Below are positions 51,035-60,362 of a stretch of 64,000 nucleotides of DNA, piece after piece; within the stretch, counting starts at the first letter, position 1, and every line of letters starts with the position of its first letter. The position numbers were made by a program, and so were the translations under genes. The stretch comes from JALEFZ01 sp039820545. GTDB taxonomy: Bacteria > Bacteroidota > Bacteroidia > J057. The stretch lies in assembly GCA_039820545.1 (NCBI GenBank), contig JBCBPW010000017.1:29022-93021 (forward strand). Reading direction: 5' to 3'. The notes below the pieces were generated by a model. The model was not told the DNA's origin. It did not search any database and saw only the letters and a program-made list of their open reading frames with translations.

Positions 51035-51303
51035 GTGTTTTCAGTTGATTATGGGACAAATAAACTGAAATTAATCTACTTTTCATCATTCTTACCCATA
51101 AAAGGATTAAATCGAACCAATTTTATCCATTATTCAAAACAAATAATCTCCTGATCATGAAACATATACCACAGGATATGAGAATATTTTTTTCATTCTT
51201 CGCAAAAAACTCCTTTCTGTCATGTATATTTGGATATATGCTCAAAGTGGCATATTACTCGACTTGGACTTCTGACTACCCGCCTTGACTCATATCACAT
51301 CAT

Positions 51304-53211
51304 ATGTCCAAGGTTTCTATTCCCACATTTATCCCTACGATCCCGCCTTTTGACAAGTTGGATCAACTTGCTTTTGATCGCATGATGGAAGAAGGCGCCT
51401 ACAGGAGCTACCCTACACGAGAAGTCATCTACATTCAAGAGCAATCCCCGATTCAGGGCCTTTCCATTATTTTGAAAGGGCGCGTAGAGAAGTATTTTGA
51501 GCGCGCAGATGGCAGTCGTTCCTTTGTAGAGGCTTTCAAACCAGGGGATACCTTTGGGGCTGTTTCGATTCTACTCAACAATGAACGTGCGATCCGCAGC
51601 GTGCGCACAGTAAGTAAAACAGAGACGCTCACCCTCAGCAAGGAACTATTTCTAGATCTCTGCGATCACTATCCTGCCTTTTACGACTTCTTTACACAGC
51701 ACTTTGGACGACGCATGCTCCACTCCGGCTATGCGGATTATCTCCTCAAACGAAACGAGCCTGAAGAGACTTTCCAGTCAGCCGACATCACCTTCAGCCA
51801 GAAAATTCGGAGCCTCTACACCTCAACCTACAACGCGTGTTCACCAACCACCTCTATACAAGCCGCCGCCCAGCAAATGGTGCAAAATAGGCGCAGCTAT
51901 ATCCTCGTAGAAAATGAAAAAGGCCCCTCAGGCATCATCACCGATCAGCAAATCCGAACCTCTGTGGTAGCAGAAAATAAATCGGTTAAAGACCCCGTGA
52001 CGGATATCATGATGGGACCGCTTCAAGAGATCGATATAGAGGCATACAGCTATGAAGCCATCCTGAAGATGTTTCGCTGCCAAACCAACTATCTCTTAGT
52101 CAAAGAGAAAGGTAAACTCAAGGGAATGGTTAGCCTAGGTAAGCTCCTCAACGCGCAAGGTAAATCTCCCTTTATTTTTGTTCGGAGTCTCTGGTTTGAT
52201 GAAGATCTCGCCAGCCTCAAGCGCAAATGGCAGCAGGTACCTCTGATGGTCGATAATCTCATCGAACGCGGCATGCGCCCTGAGATCGTCAATCAGATTG
52301 TGACAGCCATCTCAGATGCCATCTCTAGCAACATCGTCTCACGTGCACTCAAAACGCTGGGACCTGCACCTGTACCCTTTGTATTCATTGCGCTGGGGAG
52401 CGAGGGACGAAAAGAACAAACCCTTCGCACAGACCAAGACAACGCCCTGATCTATCAAGACCTTACGCCTGAGAAGCCTTTGGATGTAAAAAATTACTTC
52501 CTAGAACTCGGGCGGATGGTCTCTAGAGACCTCAACGAAATTGGATTCGACTTCTGTAAAGGGAAGCTCATGGCGAGCAATCCTCAATGGAATCAGCCAT
52601 TAGGGACTTGGAAGACTTATTATAAGGACTGGATTCACAAACCCGCTGCTAAGGAAGCAATGATCGCCAGTGCTTTCTTTGACTGTCGAGCAATCTATGG
52701 GGAGTCTGCCCTTCTGGATGAATTACGCAGCCACATCTTCGAGCAACTAGGCAAAGGTGCCAAAGGATTCCTCACCTTACTGACGCATGAGAGCCTGGCC
52801 AATCGACCTCCTCTGGGCTGGTTTGGTTGGCTACAGGAAACCAAAAAGGAGGATAAAAAAGGCATTCAGATCAAGCGTGCCATGCAGACGATCACAGACT
52901 TTGCCCGTATCTATGCCTTACAAGAGAAAATCAACGCCACCAATACAGGGGATCGCCTTAGACTGCTTCGCCAAGCGCAGATTTTGCAAGATGGGGAGTT
53001 TCGCGAGCTGCATCAGGCTTATTATTTCATGATGCGGTTGAGACTCACACACCAGACCCAACAGATCCTTTCCCATCAAGCACCTGACAATCTGGTACCT
53101 GTAGATGAGATGAGCAAAATCGAACAAGTAACCCTCAAGGAAATCTTTAAGGTGGTAGAAAAATACCAAAGGAGGTTATCAATTGTATTTATGGGAATGT
53201 TGACCTATTGA
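51304..53211 (+). CDS. cNMP-binding/CBS/DUF294 nucleotidyltransferase-like signalling protein
   Basis: A 635-residue cytoplasmic regulator with four modules. A cyclic-nucleotide-binding domain (about 15-140) includes GLSIILKGRVEKYFERADGS and FKPGDTFGAVSIL. A CBS pair (about 175-290) includes PSGIITDQQIRTSVV and LKGMVSLGKLL. A DUF294 nucleotidyltransferase-like domain (about 330-470) has IALGSEGRKEQTLRTDQDNA, which keeps the GS...DQDN-type acidic motif. A DUF294 C-terminal domain ends the chain. The layout is known, often next to a DNA polymerase III epsilon-like exonuclease or a transporter gene. Here no such neighbour is present. It overlaps by 4 bp an open frame leading into the next gene. 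Confidence 0.92.
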   Translation: MSKVSIPTFIPTIPPFDKLDQLAFDRMMEEGAYRSYPTREVIYIQEQSPIQGLSIILKGRVEKYFERADGSRSFVEAFKPGDTFGAVSILLNNERAIRSVRTVSKTETLTLSKELFLDLCDHYPAFYDFFTQHFGRRMLHSGYADYLLKRNEPEETFQSADITFSQKIRSLYTSTYNACSPTTSIQAAAQQMVQNRRSYILVENEKGPSGIITDQQIRTSVVAENKSVKDPVTDIMMGPLQEIDIEAYSYEAILKMFRCQTNYLLVKEKGKLKGMVSLGKLLNAQGKSPFIFVRSLWFDEDLASLKRKWQQVPLMVDNLIERGMRPEIVNQIVTAISDAISSNIVSRALKTLGPAPVPFVFIALGSEGRKEQTLRTDQDNALIYQDLTPEKPLDVKNYFLELGRMVSRDLNEIGFDFCKGKLMASNPQWNQPLGTWKTYYKDWIHKPAAKEAMIASAFFDCRAIYGESALLDELRSHIFEQLGKGAKGFLTLLTHESLANRPPLGWFGWLQETKKEDKKGIQIKRAMQTITDFARIYALQEKINATNTGDRLRLLRQAQILQDGEFRELHQAYYFMMRLRLTHQTQQILSHQAPDNLVPVDEMSKIEQVTLKEIFKVVEKYQRRLSIVFMGMLTY

Positions 53212-53339
53212 GTTGGTGCTTAGTGACATTTGATTCGAGTAGGAAAAAATCTATGTATAATTATCAGACGGTCGTTTCCTCATACGTCCTTTTGATTATA
53301 CATCTAAATACTCCTATATTTAGTCAAATCGATCCTACC

Positions 53340-54053
53340 ATGAAACGCGTAACTATCCTCCTATTTATTTTAGGCTACATCATTCATTCCTTCTGTCAGC
53401 GTTTCACTCAGACGGTAAATGGAACCCTTTCCCTCTTCTCTTCCATTCAGTTTCTGGAAGAAGAGCGTCTCGCATCTGATGTACTAGGTCCCAATGGTTT
53501 TGAAAATACCATGAAATGGGGTCCTAGCTACGCGGTGGGATTATCTATAGAAAAATTCACTCAGGAACGATGGGGGCTCAAAGTTCAGACGCAATACTAC
53601 GTCAAGACCACACAGTTTTATGATTTCTACAGCAATTATTTCATAGACAATCCGCTAGAAACCAATATAGAAGATGCTTATTATTTTTCCATCAATCGCT
53701 TTGGAGAAGGTTACCTCTCTTTGGCGCTCTCCACGCGTGCATATAGTGGCGATACACGTACGCCCATGAGATTCTTCGTGGAAGGAAGCTTAGGTGGCAG
53801 GTATCAAATCATGAGATCTGTACAAAGACCCTATCATCCTAAGGTCGGAGAAAGAGGCATTGAAAGATGGATCAGACCAATAACAGAATTTAATAACCAC
53901 ACTTGGTATATGGGTATTAGCGGAGGGGTTCAGCATGCGTTTTCGAGAAAATGGGGAATAGAAGCGATGGTACGGGGGCAGATCATACGTAGATTTCCCG
54001 TTCAATTGGGACTACAAATGGGCGTAGTTCGATTCATCTCTGATCAAAGATAA
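53340..54053 (+). CDS. Outer-membrane beta-barrel-like protein, paralogue 1
   Basis: From the ATG at 53340 the product is 237 residues. A signal peptide (MKRVTILLFILGYIIHSFCQ) lines up with that of the next gene, which supports this start. The shared core has FTQTVNGTLSLFSSIQFLEE, GPSYAVGLSIEKF, TRAYSGDTRTPMRFFVEGS and VQHAFSRKWGIEAMVRGQII. Alternating hydrophobic strands suit an outer-membrane barrel. The frame remains open upstream to 53208 and even contains a second signal-like segment (MYNYQTVVSSYVLLIIHLNT, from 53253), probably a decayed copy or coincidence. Function unknown. Confidence 0.7.
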   Translation: MKRVTILLFILGYIIHSFCQRFTQTVNGTLSLFSSIQFLEEERLASDVLGPNGFENTMKWGPSYAVGLSIEKFTQERWGLKVQTQYYVKTTQFYDFYSNYFIDNPLETNIEDAYYFSINRFGEGYLSLALSTRAYSGDTRTPMRFFVEGSLGGRYQIMRSVQRPYHPKVGERGIERWIRPITEFNNHTWYMGISGGVQHAFSRKWGIEAMVRGQIIRRFPVQLGLQMGVVRFISDQR

Positions 54054-54076
54054 AGTTCGCTTCCAAATACTCACCC

Positions 54077-54784
54077 ATGAAAAGTCTGATTTCCCTTCTA
54101 TTTATCTCAGGACATATTATCTCTTCTTTCAGTCAACCCTTTACCCAAACGGCAAATGGAGCACTCTCTCTCTTCTCTTCTATTCAGTTTTTGGAAGAAG
54201 AACAATTACCTAGTACCCAAGGTAATCCTCTTGAATTTGACAATCGGTCAAGATGGGGTCCTACTTATTCCACAGGAATTTCTCTGGAAAAATATGTCAA
54301 CGAAAAATTAGGCTTGAGAGGAAGCTTTGCCTATCAATATAAACCGTTAACCGTTTTTTTCTTCCCCAGCACATATGATCCCCAGCTCCCTTTGGAAGAT
54401 ATATTTAGCATAGGCGTTGACCAGAAAAGGGACCACTTTCTCTTGTTAGATTTGTCGGGGAGATACTACAGCGAAGACACACGGAGCCGTACACGTTTTT
54501 TTGTAGAAGGTGGGGGGGGCTTGAGGCACCACTTCATGCAAGCCATCCGTAAACCTCTCCACCCTGATCCTATGATCAGAGAACAAGTCATTAGGGGATT
54601 TAATCTCAGTTTGAGCCAGGGGATTCCTACTTGGGTTCTATCTGCTTATGTAAGCGGAGGATTTCAATACGCTTTTTCGAGAAAATGGGGACTGGAGGCC
54701 ATGGTACTTAGTCAATTCACTTTCAAGCATCCCATGCAGTTGGGAGTCAAAACGGGGATCGTCTACTTTTTGATGGATGAATAA
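54077..54784 (+). CDS. Outer-membrane beta-barrel-like protein, paralogue 2
   Basis: A 235-residue paralogue of the preceding gene (23 bp away), with signal peptide MKSLISLLFISGHIISSFSQ. The same FTQTANGALSLFSSIQFLEE block is present, then GPTYSTGISLEKY, RYYSEDTRSRTRFFVEGGGG and FQYAFSRKWGLEAMVLSQF. A run of eight G (54512-54519) in the coding strand encodes the GGGG of FVEGGGGLRHH. Phase variation by slippage is conceivable. The pair probably forms a tandem duplication and an operon. Confidence 0.72.
   Translation: MKSLISLLFISGHIISSFSQPFTQTANGALSLFSSIQFLEEEQLPSTQGNPLEFDNRSRWGPTYSTGISLEKYVNEKLGLRGSFAYQYKPLTVFFFPSTYDPQLPLEDIFSIGVDQKRDHFLLLDLSGRYYSEDTRSRTRFFVEGGGGLRHHFMQAIRKPLHPDPMIREQVIRGFNLSLSQGIPTWVLSAYVSGGFQYAFSRKWGLEAMVLSQFTFKHPMQLGVKTGIVYFLMDE
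54512..54519 (+). repeat. Poly-G(8) tract in barrel-protein gene
   Basis: Eight consecutive G lie within codons for EGGGGL. Paralogue 1 lacks this run (its equivalent reads FVEGSLGGRY). Tracts of this type commonly vary in length in surface-protein genes. Confidence 0.9.
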
Positions 54785-54914
54785 GGACACGGACAGATGA
54801 AGAGAACCGATCCCATGAGGGATTTCGCTACGCTCAAGACATCATACTTTAAAGTGCTAATATTCAATATTTAAACTTGTCTAGCATAAGCCTTTTTCTT
54901 ATGTCCATCAACTT

Positions 54915-54944
54915 AAAAAAGGGAACCCCAAAAGGCCCCCTTTT
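54915..54944 (-). terminator. Intrinsic terminator of the GH15 gene
   Basis: On the - strand, AAAAGGG...CCCTTTT flank a GC-rich loop (arms 54938-54944 and 54917-54923), followed by more T. It lies 57 bp past the GH15 stop codon. Confidence 0.7.
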
Positions 54945-55000
54945 CTACTTATAAAATCTCAGCTCCTAAAGCGGTGCCGTCTCTTGTCTTTACTCTCCAC

Positions 55001-56794
55001 CTACATCAAGAATGGCTCAGTATCCAGACGCTTGGAGATAGCAAAAGCTGCATTCACGAGTCCGACGTGGCTGTATGCTTGCGGGAAATTCCCCCACTGC
55101 GAACCATCTTTTGCCTTGACATCCTCTGAAAGTAAGCCCAGATGGTTGCTGTAACTTACCAGATTGTCAAAGATTTCTACAGCCTCATCTACCCTACCGA
55201 TGTCTGCAAGGGCCTCCACATACCAGAAAGCACAAATCAAAAACGTCGTCTCAGGCTCGCCAAAGTCATCGGCATGCTTGTAGCGATAAAATAAGCCTTC
55301 CTTAGTTTTCAGTTCCTTCTCTAGCGCTTCTACATGCTTGGCTGCACGCTCGCTCTTGGGATCAAGGTACTTCATGGTCACCAACTGAAGCATAGAAGCA
55401 TCCAGATTCTTAGAATCAATGGCCTGTGTGTACACGCCACGCTCTGCATCAAAGGAAGCCTCCACCTGCTTCTCCGCTTCTTTGACCAGACGCTCGGCAA
55501 GGCCCATCATTTCATAGTCCTTGTAGAAGTCGCCGATTTTCAGCGCTGCCTTGGCTCCCGCCCAGTGGAAGAGGAAAGTATAGGCGTGCATCTGTGCCTT
55601 ATTACGAAACTCCCATAGACCTGCATCAGGCTCGTACATAGTGGCTTCGATCTGCTTCAGTAGACGCATGACCAATGGCAGTAACGAGTTTTTGTCTTCG
55701 TCAGACAAACGGGCATCTACAAACAGTGGAACCAGCGATACCAGTACTTGTCCATAGACATCATTTTGAATGTGTTCATGCGCCTGATTCCCGATACGTA
55801 CAGGCCCGTTGTCACCTTCGTATCCAGATAAGGGAATGATCTTTTCAGTCAATTTGGCTTCACCTGTGATCGAATACAGGGGCTGCATGCGATTGCTCCC
55901 ATTCATACTCAAGGCTAGATTCTCAATGTAATGCGCATACTGCTCTAGCTCAGTAAAGTGACCTAAGTTGGTCAATGCCTTGAGTGTGTAGTGCGTATCA
56001 CGAATCCAACAATAACGATAGTCCCAGTTGCGACCTGATCCAGGAGATTCGGGAAGAGACGTAGTCGTCGCTGCTATGATCGCACCTGTGTCCTGGTATT
56101 GGTGAATCTTGAGTGCCAATGCCGAACGCAAGACCGCATCCTGGCGAAACTGACCGATCGAAGTACGTTTGACCCAGCGTTTCCAATAAGCCTTTGTTTT
56201 GGAATAAAACGTATCCAACGTCGACTCCAATCCTGCTTCCAGAGGTACACCCCAAGTCAAAGCCAAATGCTTAGGCCCGTTTAGGACGAAGGCCTTTTCT
56301 TCTGCGACAAAATTCAGTGGGATATTGGTCGTCAGACGTACCTGCCGATCCAGTCCCATATAACGCAGGTGACTAGAGCCAAACAAAACTTCAGGCTCTA
56401 ACTCTCCGTAATCGCCACGAGGACGACACACCACACGAATTCGGGGATTTCCTTTTAAGGGGATCACACGACGTGCCAGCATCAAGGGCTTGTAATAGCG
56501 CTCATAGTTGTAAAAGCGAGGCGCAAAATCCACGACTTTGAATACGCCATCGGGACAGGTAAATTCGGTTACAAGAATGTTGGTGTTCTCAATGTAGTAT
56601 TGATTCGACTCGTAGTCTTCACTGGCAGGTTTGATGGAGAACTCGCCTCCTTTTTCCTGATCCAGTAGTCCTCCAAACAAGAAGCTGGAGTCAAATCGTG
56701 GCCAGCATAGCCATCCTACATTTGCATCTGTGTCGATAAGTGCAAGGTACGCACAATTGCCAATCAACCCGTAGTTGTACGTGTGTTTACTCAT
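55001..56794 (-). CDS. Glycoside hydrolase family 15 (glucoamylase/trehalase-like)
   Basis: A 597-residue cytoplasmic GH15 enzyme. The N-terminal beta-sandwich begins with YGLIGNCAYLALIDTDANVG, WLCWPRFDSSFLFGGLLD. The (alpha/alpha)6 barrel includes GRNWDYRYCWIRDTHYTLKA, LSGYEGDNGPVRIGNQAHEH, DAGLWEFRNKAQMHAYTFLF (candidate general acid Glu) and a C-terminal SQWGNFPQAYSHVGLVNAAF with the general base region. Bacterial members of this branch act as glucoamylases or trehalases, and the choice cannot be made from sequence. No signal peptide, so intracellular. It has its own terminator. Confidence 0.93.
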   Translation of the reverse strand: MSKHTYNYGLIGNCAYLALIDTDANVGWLCWPRFDSSFLFGGLLDQEKGGEFSIKPASEDYESNQYYIENTNILVTEFTCPDGVFKVVDFAPRFYNYERYYKPLMLARRVIPLKGNPRIRVVCRPRGDYGELEPEVLFGSSHLRYMGLDRQVRLTTNIPLNFVAEEKAFVLNGPKHLALTWGVPLEAGLESTLDTFYSKTKAYWKRWVKRTSIGQFRQDAVLRSALALKIHQYQDTGAIIAATTTSLPESPGSGRNWDYRYCWIRDTHYTLKALTNLGHFTELEQYAHYIENLALSMNGSNRMQPLYSITGEAKLTEKIIPLSGYEGDNGPVRIGNQAHEHIQNDVYGQVLVSLVPLFVDARLSDEDKNSLLPLVMRLLKQIEATMYEPDAGLWEFRNKAQMHAYTFLFHWAGAKAALKIGDFYKDYEMMGLAERLVKEAEKQVEASFDAERGVYTQAIDSKNLDASMLQLVTMKYLDPKSERAAKHVEALEKELKTKEGLFYRYKHADDFGEPETTFLICAFWYVEALADIGRVDEAVEIFDNLVSYSNHLGLLSEDVKAKDGSQWGNFPQAYSHVGLVNAAFAISKRLDTEPFLM

Positions 56795-56978
56795 TAACTA
56801 AAACGTTCGAATAATTGAATATCGGTAGTGCCAAGTTAAGAGATTGTCTCTCAACTAATAAGTCAAAGTAGCTGCAAAAATGACCGATAAGGAGAAATGT
56901 TTTACCCTTCGATGATTTCTACCCTAAGAGATGTTATGAAGTAAAGAAAAATTGGGCGATTTGTTTGCCATATTGAAA

Positions 56979-57024
56979 ACGAAAAACGAGATAGCTTCTG
57001 TCTTTTGACCCTTGCTATCTCGTT
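56979..57024 (-). terminator. Intrinsic terminator of the Cys-rich lipoprotein gene
   Basis: On the - strand, AACGAGATAGC and GCTATCTCGTT form a perfect 11-bp stem (arms 57014-57024 and 56985-56995) with an 18-base loop, followed by a TTTCGTTTT tract. It begins 23 bp past the stop codon at 57047. Confidence 0.85.
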
Positions 57025-57046
57025 ATTCTTTGGCAGAAAAAACATG

Positions 57047-57697
57047 CTAGACTTCCAAAGCCCAAATTTCATCATCCCCTAGTTTCCAGCCCACAATTCC
57101 TTCCTCTTTTGTGAAATAAATCCCTGTAGGCATATTGGGCAATACCGCTTCATCTTCACACACTAAAGCTTTGGAGAATGTCTTGTTGTTCAACGTAATC
57201 GTCGTATTTAGTTCCACAGTAGAAAGCTGAAAAAGCTCACAGCGAAATCCGCTGATGGTAGACTGATTAAAATCTATGCTGAAGCTATCGTCTACATCTT
57301 CGGGGCGCTCTGCTGCCGCACTCTGCTGGACAAGATCCTTACGGACGACAAACTGAAAAACATATTCTCCATTGGTAGAAGTAGCTGTCATACCGACAAA
57401 ATCCGCGATATATTCGTCACAGCATAGGCCACAAGATCTGGGAAGTTCCTCACAATTGGTGAGAAGGGATTCCTGCCCCCCCAATAACTCCCCGTAGGCT
57501 AGCGTGGTGGTCTCTCCCAATTGATTGCGAAATATACGTGTGGTATTGGCACGAGGGAATAACCACTGCCTAGAAGAATCTCGAACTAGATAGTCCCCCA
57601 AGAATTGATTGTCACACTCACCGCAGCAGCCTGTAAGCAAGCCAGATAATAGCAGGATGCTGGCCAGAATCATCGTCGATAGTTTGGAATTACGCAT
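57047..57697 (-). CDS. Cysteine-rich hypothetical lipoprotein
   Basis: From the ATG at 57697 the protein is 216 residues: a signal ending LLTGC (lipidated Cys24), then CGECDNQFLGDYLVRD. There are Cys pairs at LLTNCEELPRSCGLCCDEY and later FRCELFQL and LVCEDEAVL, suggesting disulfides in the periplasm. The mature region is beta-rich (ADFVGMTATSTNGEYVFQFV, VELNTTITLNNKTF). I do not recognise the family. The TTG at 57703 used by a longer frame is less likely. Monocistronic, with a clear terminator. Confidence 0.65.
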   Translation of the reverse strand: MRNSKLSTMILASILLLSGLLTGCCGECDNQFLGDYLVRDSSRQWLFPRANTTRIFRNQLGETTTLAYGELLGGQESLLTNCEELPRSCGLCCDEYIADFVGMTATSTNGEYVFQFVVRKDLVQQSAAAERPEDVDDSFSIDFNQSTISGFRCELFQLSTVELNTTITLNNKTFSKALVCEDEAVLPNMPTGIYFTKEEGIVGWKLGDDEIWALEV

Positions 57698-57985
57698 ATG
57701 CAATGTTTATAGTCTTGTAGTGAAAGTTTGCAAAGATATGTAGAAGCAATCATCCAAAGGAGAAACTCACCTAGTAGGATGGGCTCTTACTATCGAAATT
57801 ACAAAGAATATTATATATCCAGCAGCTTATATCTAATTCTCAATCTCTTTAAATTTCCTCTTCTATTTCTTTTTCTATACAGGTAAAATCAACGTTGTAA
57901 AAGATCTCTAGACAAATAGTTGGGAAAATCTGCCAATTACGCTAACTTTGGGTTTCAGATACATATATACATACCTGAATATTCG

Positions 57986-58279
57986 GTGAAAAGCAGATTT
58001 GAACTAGACTTTCTTGAGACTTCTTCTGAAGTCTTACGAGCAATTGCCCATCCTATACGGATTGCTATCGTGGACTTACTGAAGGTAAATCCTAAACTCT
58101 CTGTTACTGAGATACATGAGCAGTTACACATCGAGCAGGCCATTGCTTCTCACCATCTTCGTATCCTCAAGGACAAAAACGTACTGGCTTCTCGCAGGGA
58201 AGGAAAAAATACGTTTTACTTCCTCAAAGATGCTGCCTTCAGTGACATCGTACAGACTCTAGAGTCCTTGATCGGATAG
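57986..58279 (+). CDS. ArsR-family transcriptional regulator
   Basis: A winged-helix regulator. From the GTG at 57986 the protein is 97 residues (VKSRFELDFLETSSEVLRAI). AIAHPIRIAIVDLLKVNPKL, then SVTEIHEQLHIEQAIASHHL and RILKDKNVLASRREGKNTFY are the ArsR/SmtB recognition and wing pattern. The metal-binding Cys motif of classical ArsR (ELCVCDL) is absent, so it is a non-metal or divergent sensor. A longer frame from a TTG at 57920 has a poor N-terminal extension. Its target is not evident. Downstream is a DUF58 gene 156 bp away. Confidence 0.85.
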   Translation: MKSRFELDFLETSSEVLRAIAHPIRIAIVDLLKVNPKLSVTEIHEQLHIEQAIASHHLRILKDKNVLASRREGKNTFYFLKDAAFSDIVQTLESLIG

Positions 58280-58435
58280 TTTCTCCGCCCAAAGTAGGAT
58301 TCATTTGTGAGCCTGTCTGACACAATTCGCCATTTACAGGGAATTATTTATCCCTATTTGGGGAATTTGTTTCTCATGACTTATCTTCCTTGGTTTATTT
58401 CTCTCTCCTGATTGTACATTTAGGAAATACATTGC

Positions 58436-59362
58436 ATGGCGCACCCCCACATTAAGTACTTGGATCCTATAGCCGTCAGTAGGCTCAAAAATATCGAGAT
58501 CAAAGCCAAAATGATTGTCGAAGGCTTTATCACAGGCATGCACAAAAGCCCCTATCATGGATTCTCTGTGGAGTTTGCCGAGCATCGTCCTTACAATGCA
58601 GGTGAATCCCTACGGAATATAGACTGGAAAGTGTATGGAAAAACGAACCGCCTATTCTCCAAAAAATTTGAGGAAGAGACCAATCTTCGTTGTCAGGTAG
58701 TCCTCGACATCAGCGACTCCATGCGCTATCCAGAAGGCCAGCTCAACAAGCTAGAATACGGTGGCTACCTCGCTGCAGCCCTTCAGTATCTTATGGTGGG
58801 TCAACGCGATGCTGTGGGTTTGAGCCTCTTTGATGAAGATATCCGCTACTCTGCTCCCCCAAAGTCTAAATACTCATGGTTAGTCCCCATGTATGCCAAG
58901 CTGGAAGAAGTTGTCGCGAATAAGGAATTATTTACCCATAAGACAGCTACAGCTAAGGTCTTGCATCAACTAGCCCTGAAATTTCATCGACGCTCTTTTG
59001 TGGTCTTAATCACGGATCTATTCAACCAAATAGACCAGTTAGATGATCTATTCAAAGCGCTCAAACATCTCCGCCATGAAAAGCATGAGATTCTCATTTT
59101 CCAACTCCTAGATAGAGAAACGGAAGGCCAATTCAACTTCCCCAACCGCCCCATCATCCTCAAAGATCTGGAGACAGGAGAAAAAATCGAAGTGCAACCC
59201 TCTCAGATCCGTAATCAATATCAGGAAATGATGAGATCCTATCAGGCGCGATTCAAACAACGTTGTGGTGAATTTAACATCACATTCGTAGAAGTGGATA
59301 TCAAGCAGCCCTACGATAAGGTGTTACAAGACTACTTACTCAAACGCAGGAGCCTTACCTAG
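58436..59362 (+). CDS. DUF58 (vWA-like) domain protein
   Basis: A 308-residue DUF58 protein. FEEETNLRCQVVLDISDSMR contains a DxSxS MIDAS-like motif, preceded by the family-typical HGFSVEFAEHRPYNAGESLR and NIDWKVYGKTNRLFSKKFEE. DUF58 proteins commonly sit beside MoxR AAA+ ATPases and BatA/BatB proteins in Bacteroidota. Neither is adjacent here, so any MoxR partner must be encoded elsewhere. The next gene is a secreted TPR protein, 192 bp downstream, reminiscent of the TPR-bearing BatC/BatE of such clusters. Membrane-peripheral or cytoplasmic. Confidence 0.92.
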   Translation: MAHPHIKYLDPIAVSRLKNIEIKAKMIVEGFITGMHKSPYHGFSVEFAEHRPYNAGESLRNIDWKVYGKTNRLFSKKFEEETNLRCQVVLDISDSMRYPEGQLNKLEYGGYLAAALQYLMVGQRDAVGLSLFDEDIRYSAPPKSKYSWLVPMYAKLEEVVANKELFTHKTATAKVLHQLALKFHRRSFVVLITDLFNQIDQLDDLFKALKHLRHEKHEILIFQLLDRETEGQFNFPNRPIILKDLETGEKIEVQPSQIRNQYQEMMRSYQARFKQRCGEFNITFVEVDIKQPYDKVLQDYLLKRRSLT

Positions 59363-59554
59363 CAGACACTTTACATTCAACCTTTTCGTTCTATTCGACT
59401 AAAGAAATAGCTTTTGCGATAAATATTGACCAATGATGCAAACATGCATTGAGGAGAGGTTTTCATCTGATAAAAGCACAAATACTACCTGTAAGGAAGG
59501 ATATGGTCGGGGGCGTTTGATTAATGTGTTTCTTATAGATGAAAAAACGAACAC

Positions 59555-60328
59555 ATGAAAAAAGGTTGGATACTGCTGGGACTGCTTATGGGGCTTTGTC
59601 TCCATATGTCCGCTCAGGGCTTTCAAACAGGAAGTCGAAACACAGAGGCCCAATCCGCTTACCGAGCGGGCAATCAGGCACTTAAAACACAATCTTTCGC
59701 GGAGGCGGAAGCCGCTTTCTCTCAAGCCATATCTTATGACGAGCGATTTGTAGATGCCTACATTGCACTAGGAATGACCAAGCGCATCCTCGGGCAGAAT
59801 AGTTCAGCGGAGTTTGCACTCATCAAGGCGGTCGAATTATATCCACGGAGCCTTCAGGCACATGAGGAACTCGCCCTACTCTACCTTAGCCAAGACAAAG
59901 ACGATCAAGCCATTAATCAATACAAGGTGCTTCTTTCTCATCATCCAGGGTATCCAGAAGCTTTTCTGAGTATTGCACAGATCTACTTCGACCAAAGCAA
60001 ATTCAGCGAAGCCTTGCAAGCCAGCGAAGCTGCCATCCGCATCCTCATCGCCCAAGGTAAACCCAAAAGAACCGCGGATGCGAGATTACTCGCAGGTCGC
60101 TGCTACCTCAAGCTTGGAATCCCCAAAACAGCCATTAAGTACTTCAAGGCAAATAAGAAGCAAATGGGGCAACAAGGAGTGTATTATTACTATCTAGGCC
60201 TAGCCTACTTCAAGGATGGCAACAAAACCAAGGCAAACGACAACCTGCTAGAAGCGCAAAATCGAGGCTATACCATTCCAGAGTACCTCCTCCAACAACT
60301 CAATGGATGGGGAGAAAATGGAGATTGA
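59555..60328 (+). CDS. Secreted TPR-repeat protein
   Basis: A 257-residue protein with signal peptide (MKKGWILLGLLMGLCLHMSA) and about five tetratricopeptide repeats (AYRAGNQALKTQSFAEAEAA, FVDAYIALGMTKRILGQNSS, LQAHEELALLYLSQDKDDQA, PEAFLSIAQIYFDQSKFSEA, YYLGLAYFKDGNKTKANDNL). It probably acts as a periplasmic protein-binding scaffold. It follows the DUF58 gene on the same strand and converges with the OMP gene 34 bp on. The partner is unknown. Confidence 0.88.
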   Translation: MKKGWILLGLLMGLCLHMSAQGFQTGSRNTEAQSAYRAGNQALKTQSFAEAEAAFSQAISYDERFVDAYIALGMTKRILGQNSSAEFALIKAVELYPRSLQAHEELALLYLSQDKDDQAINQYKVLLSHHPGYPEAFLSIAQIYFDQSKFSEALQASEAAIRILIAQGKPKRTADARLLAGRCYLKLGIPKTAIKYFKANKKQMGQQGVYYYYLGLAYFKDGNKTKANDNLLEAQNRGYTIPEYLLQQLNGWGENGD

Positions 60329-60362
60329 GAAAAGAGAAATTCCCTTTTCTCAAAGTATCCTA

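Noticed and set aside
57920..57985. Longer ArsR start at a TTG
   Set aside because: The added 22 residues do not resemble ArsR proteins, whereas the GTG at 57986 gives a normal-length N-terminus.
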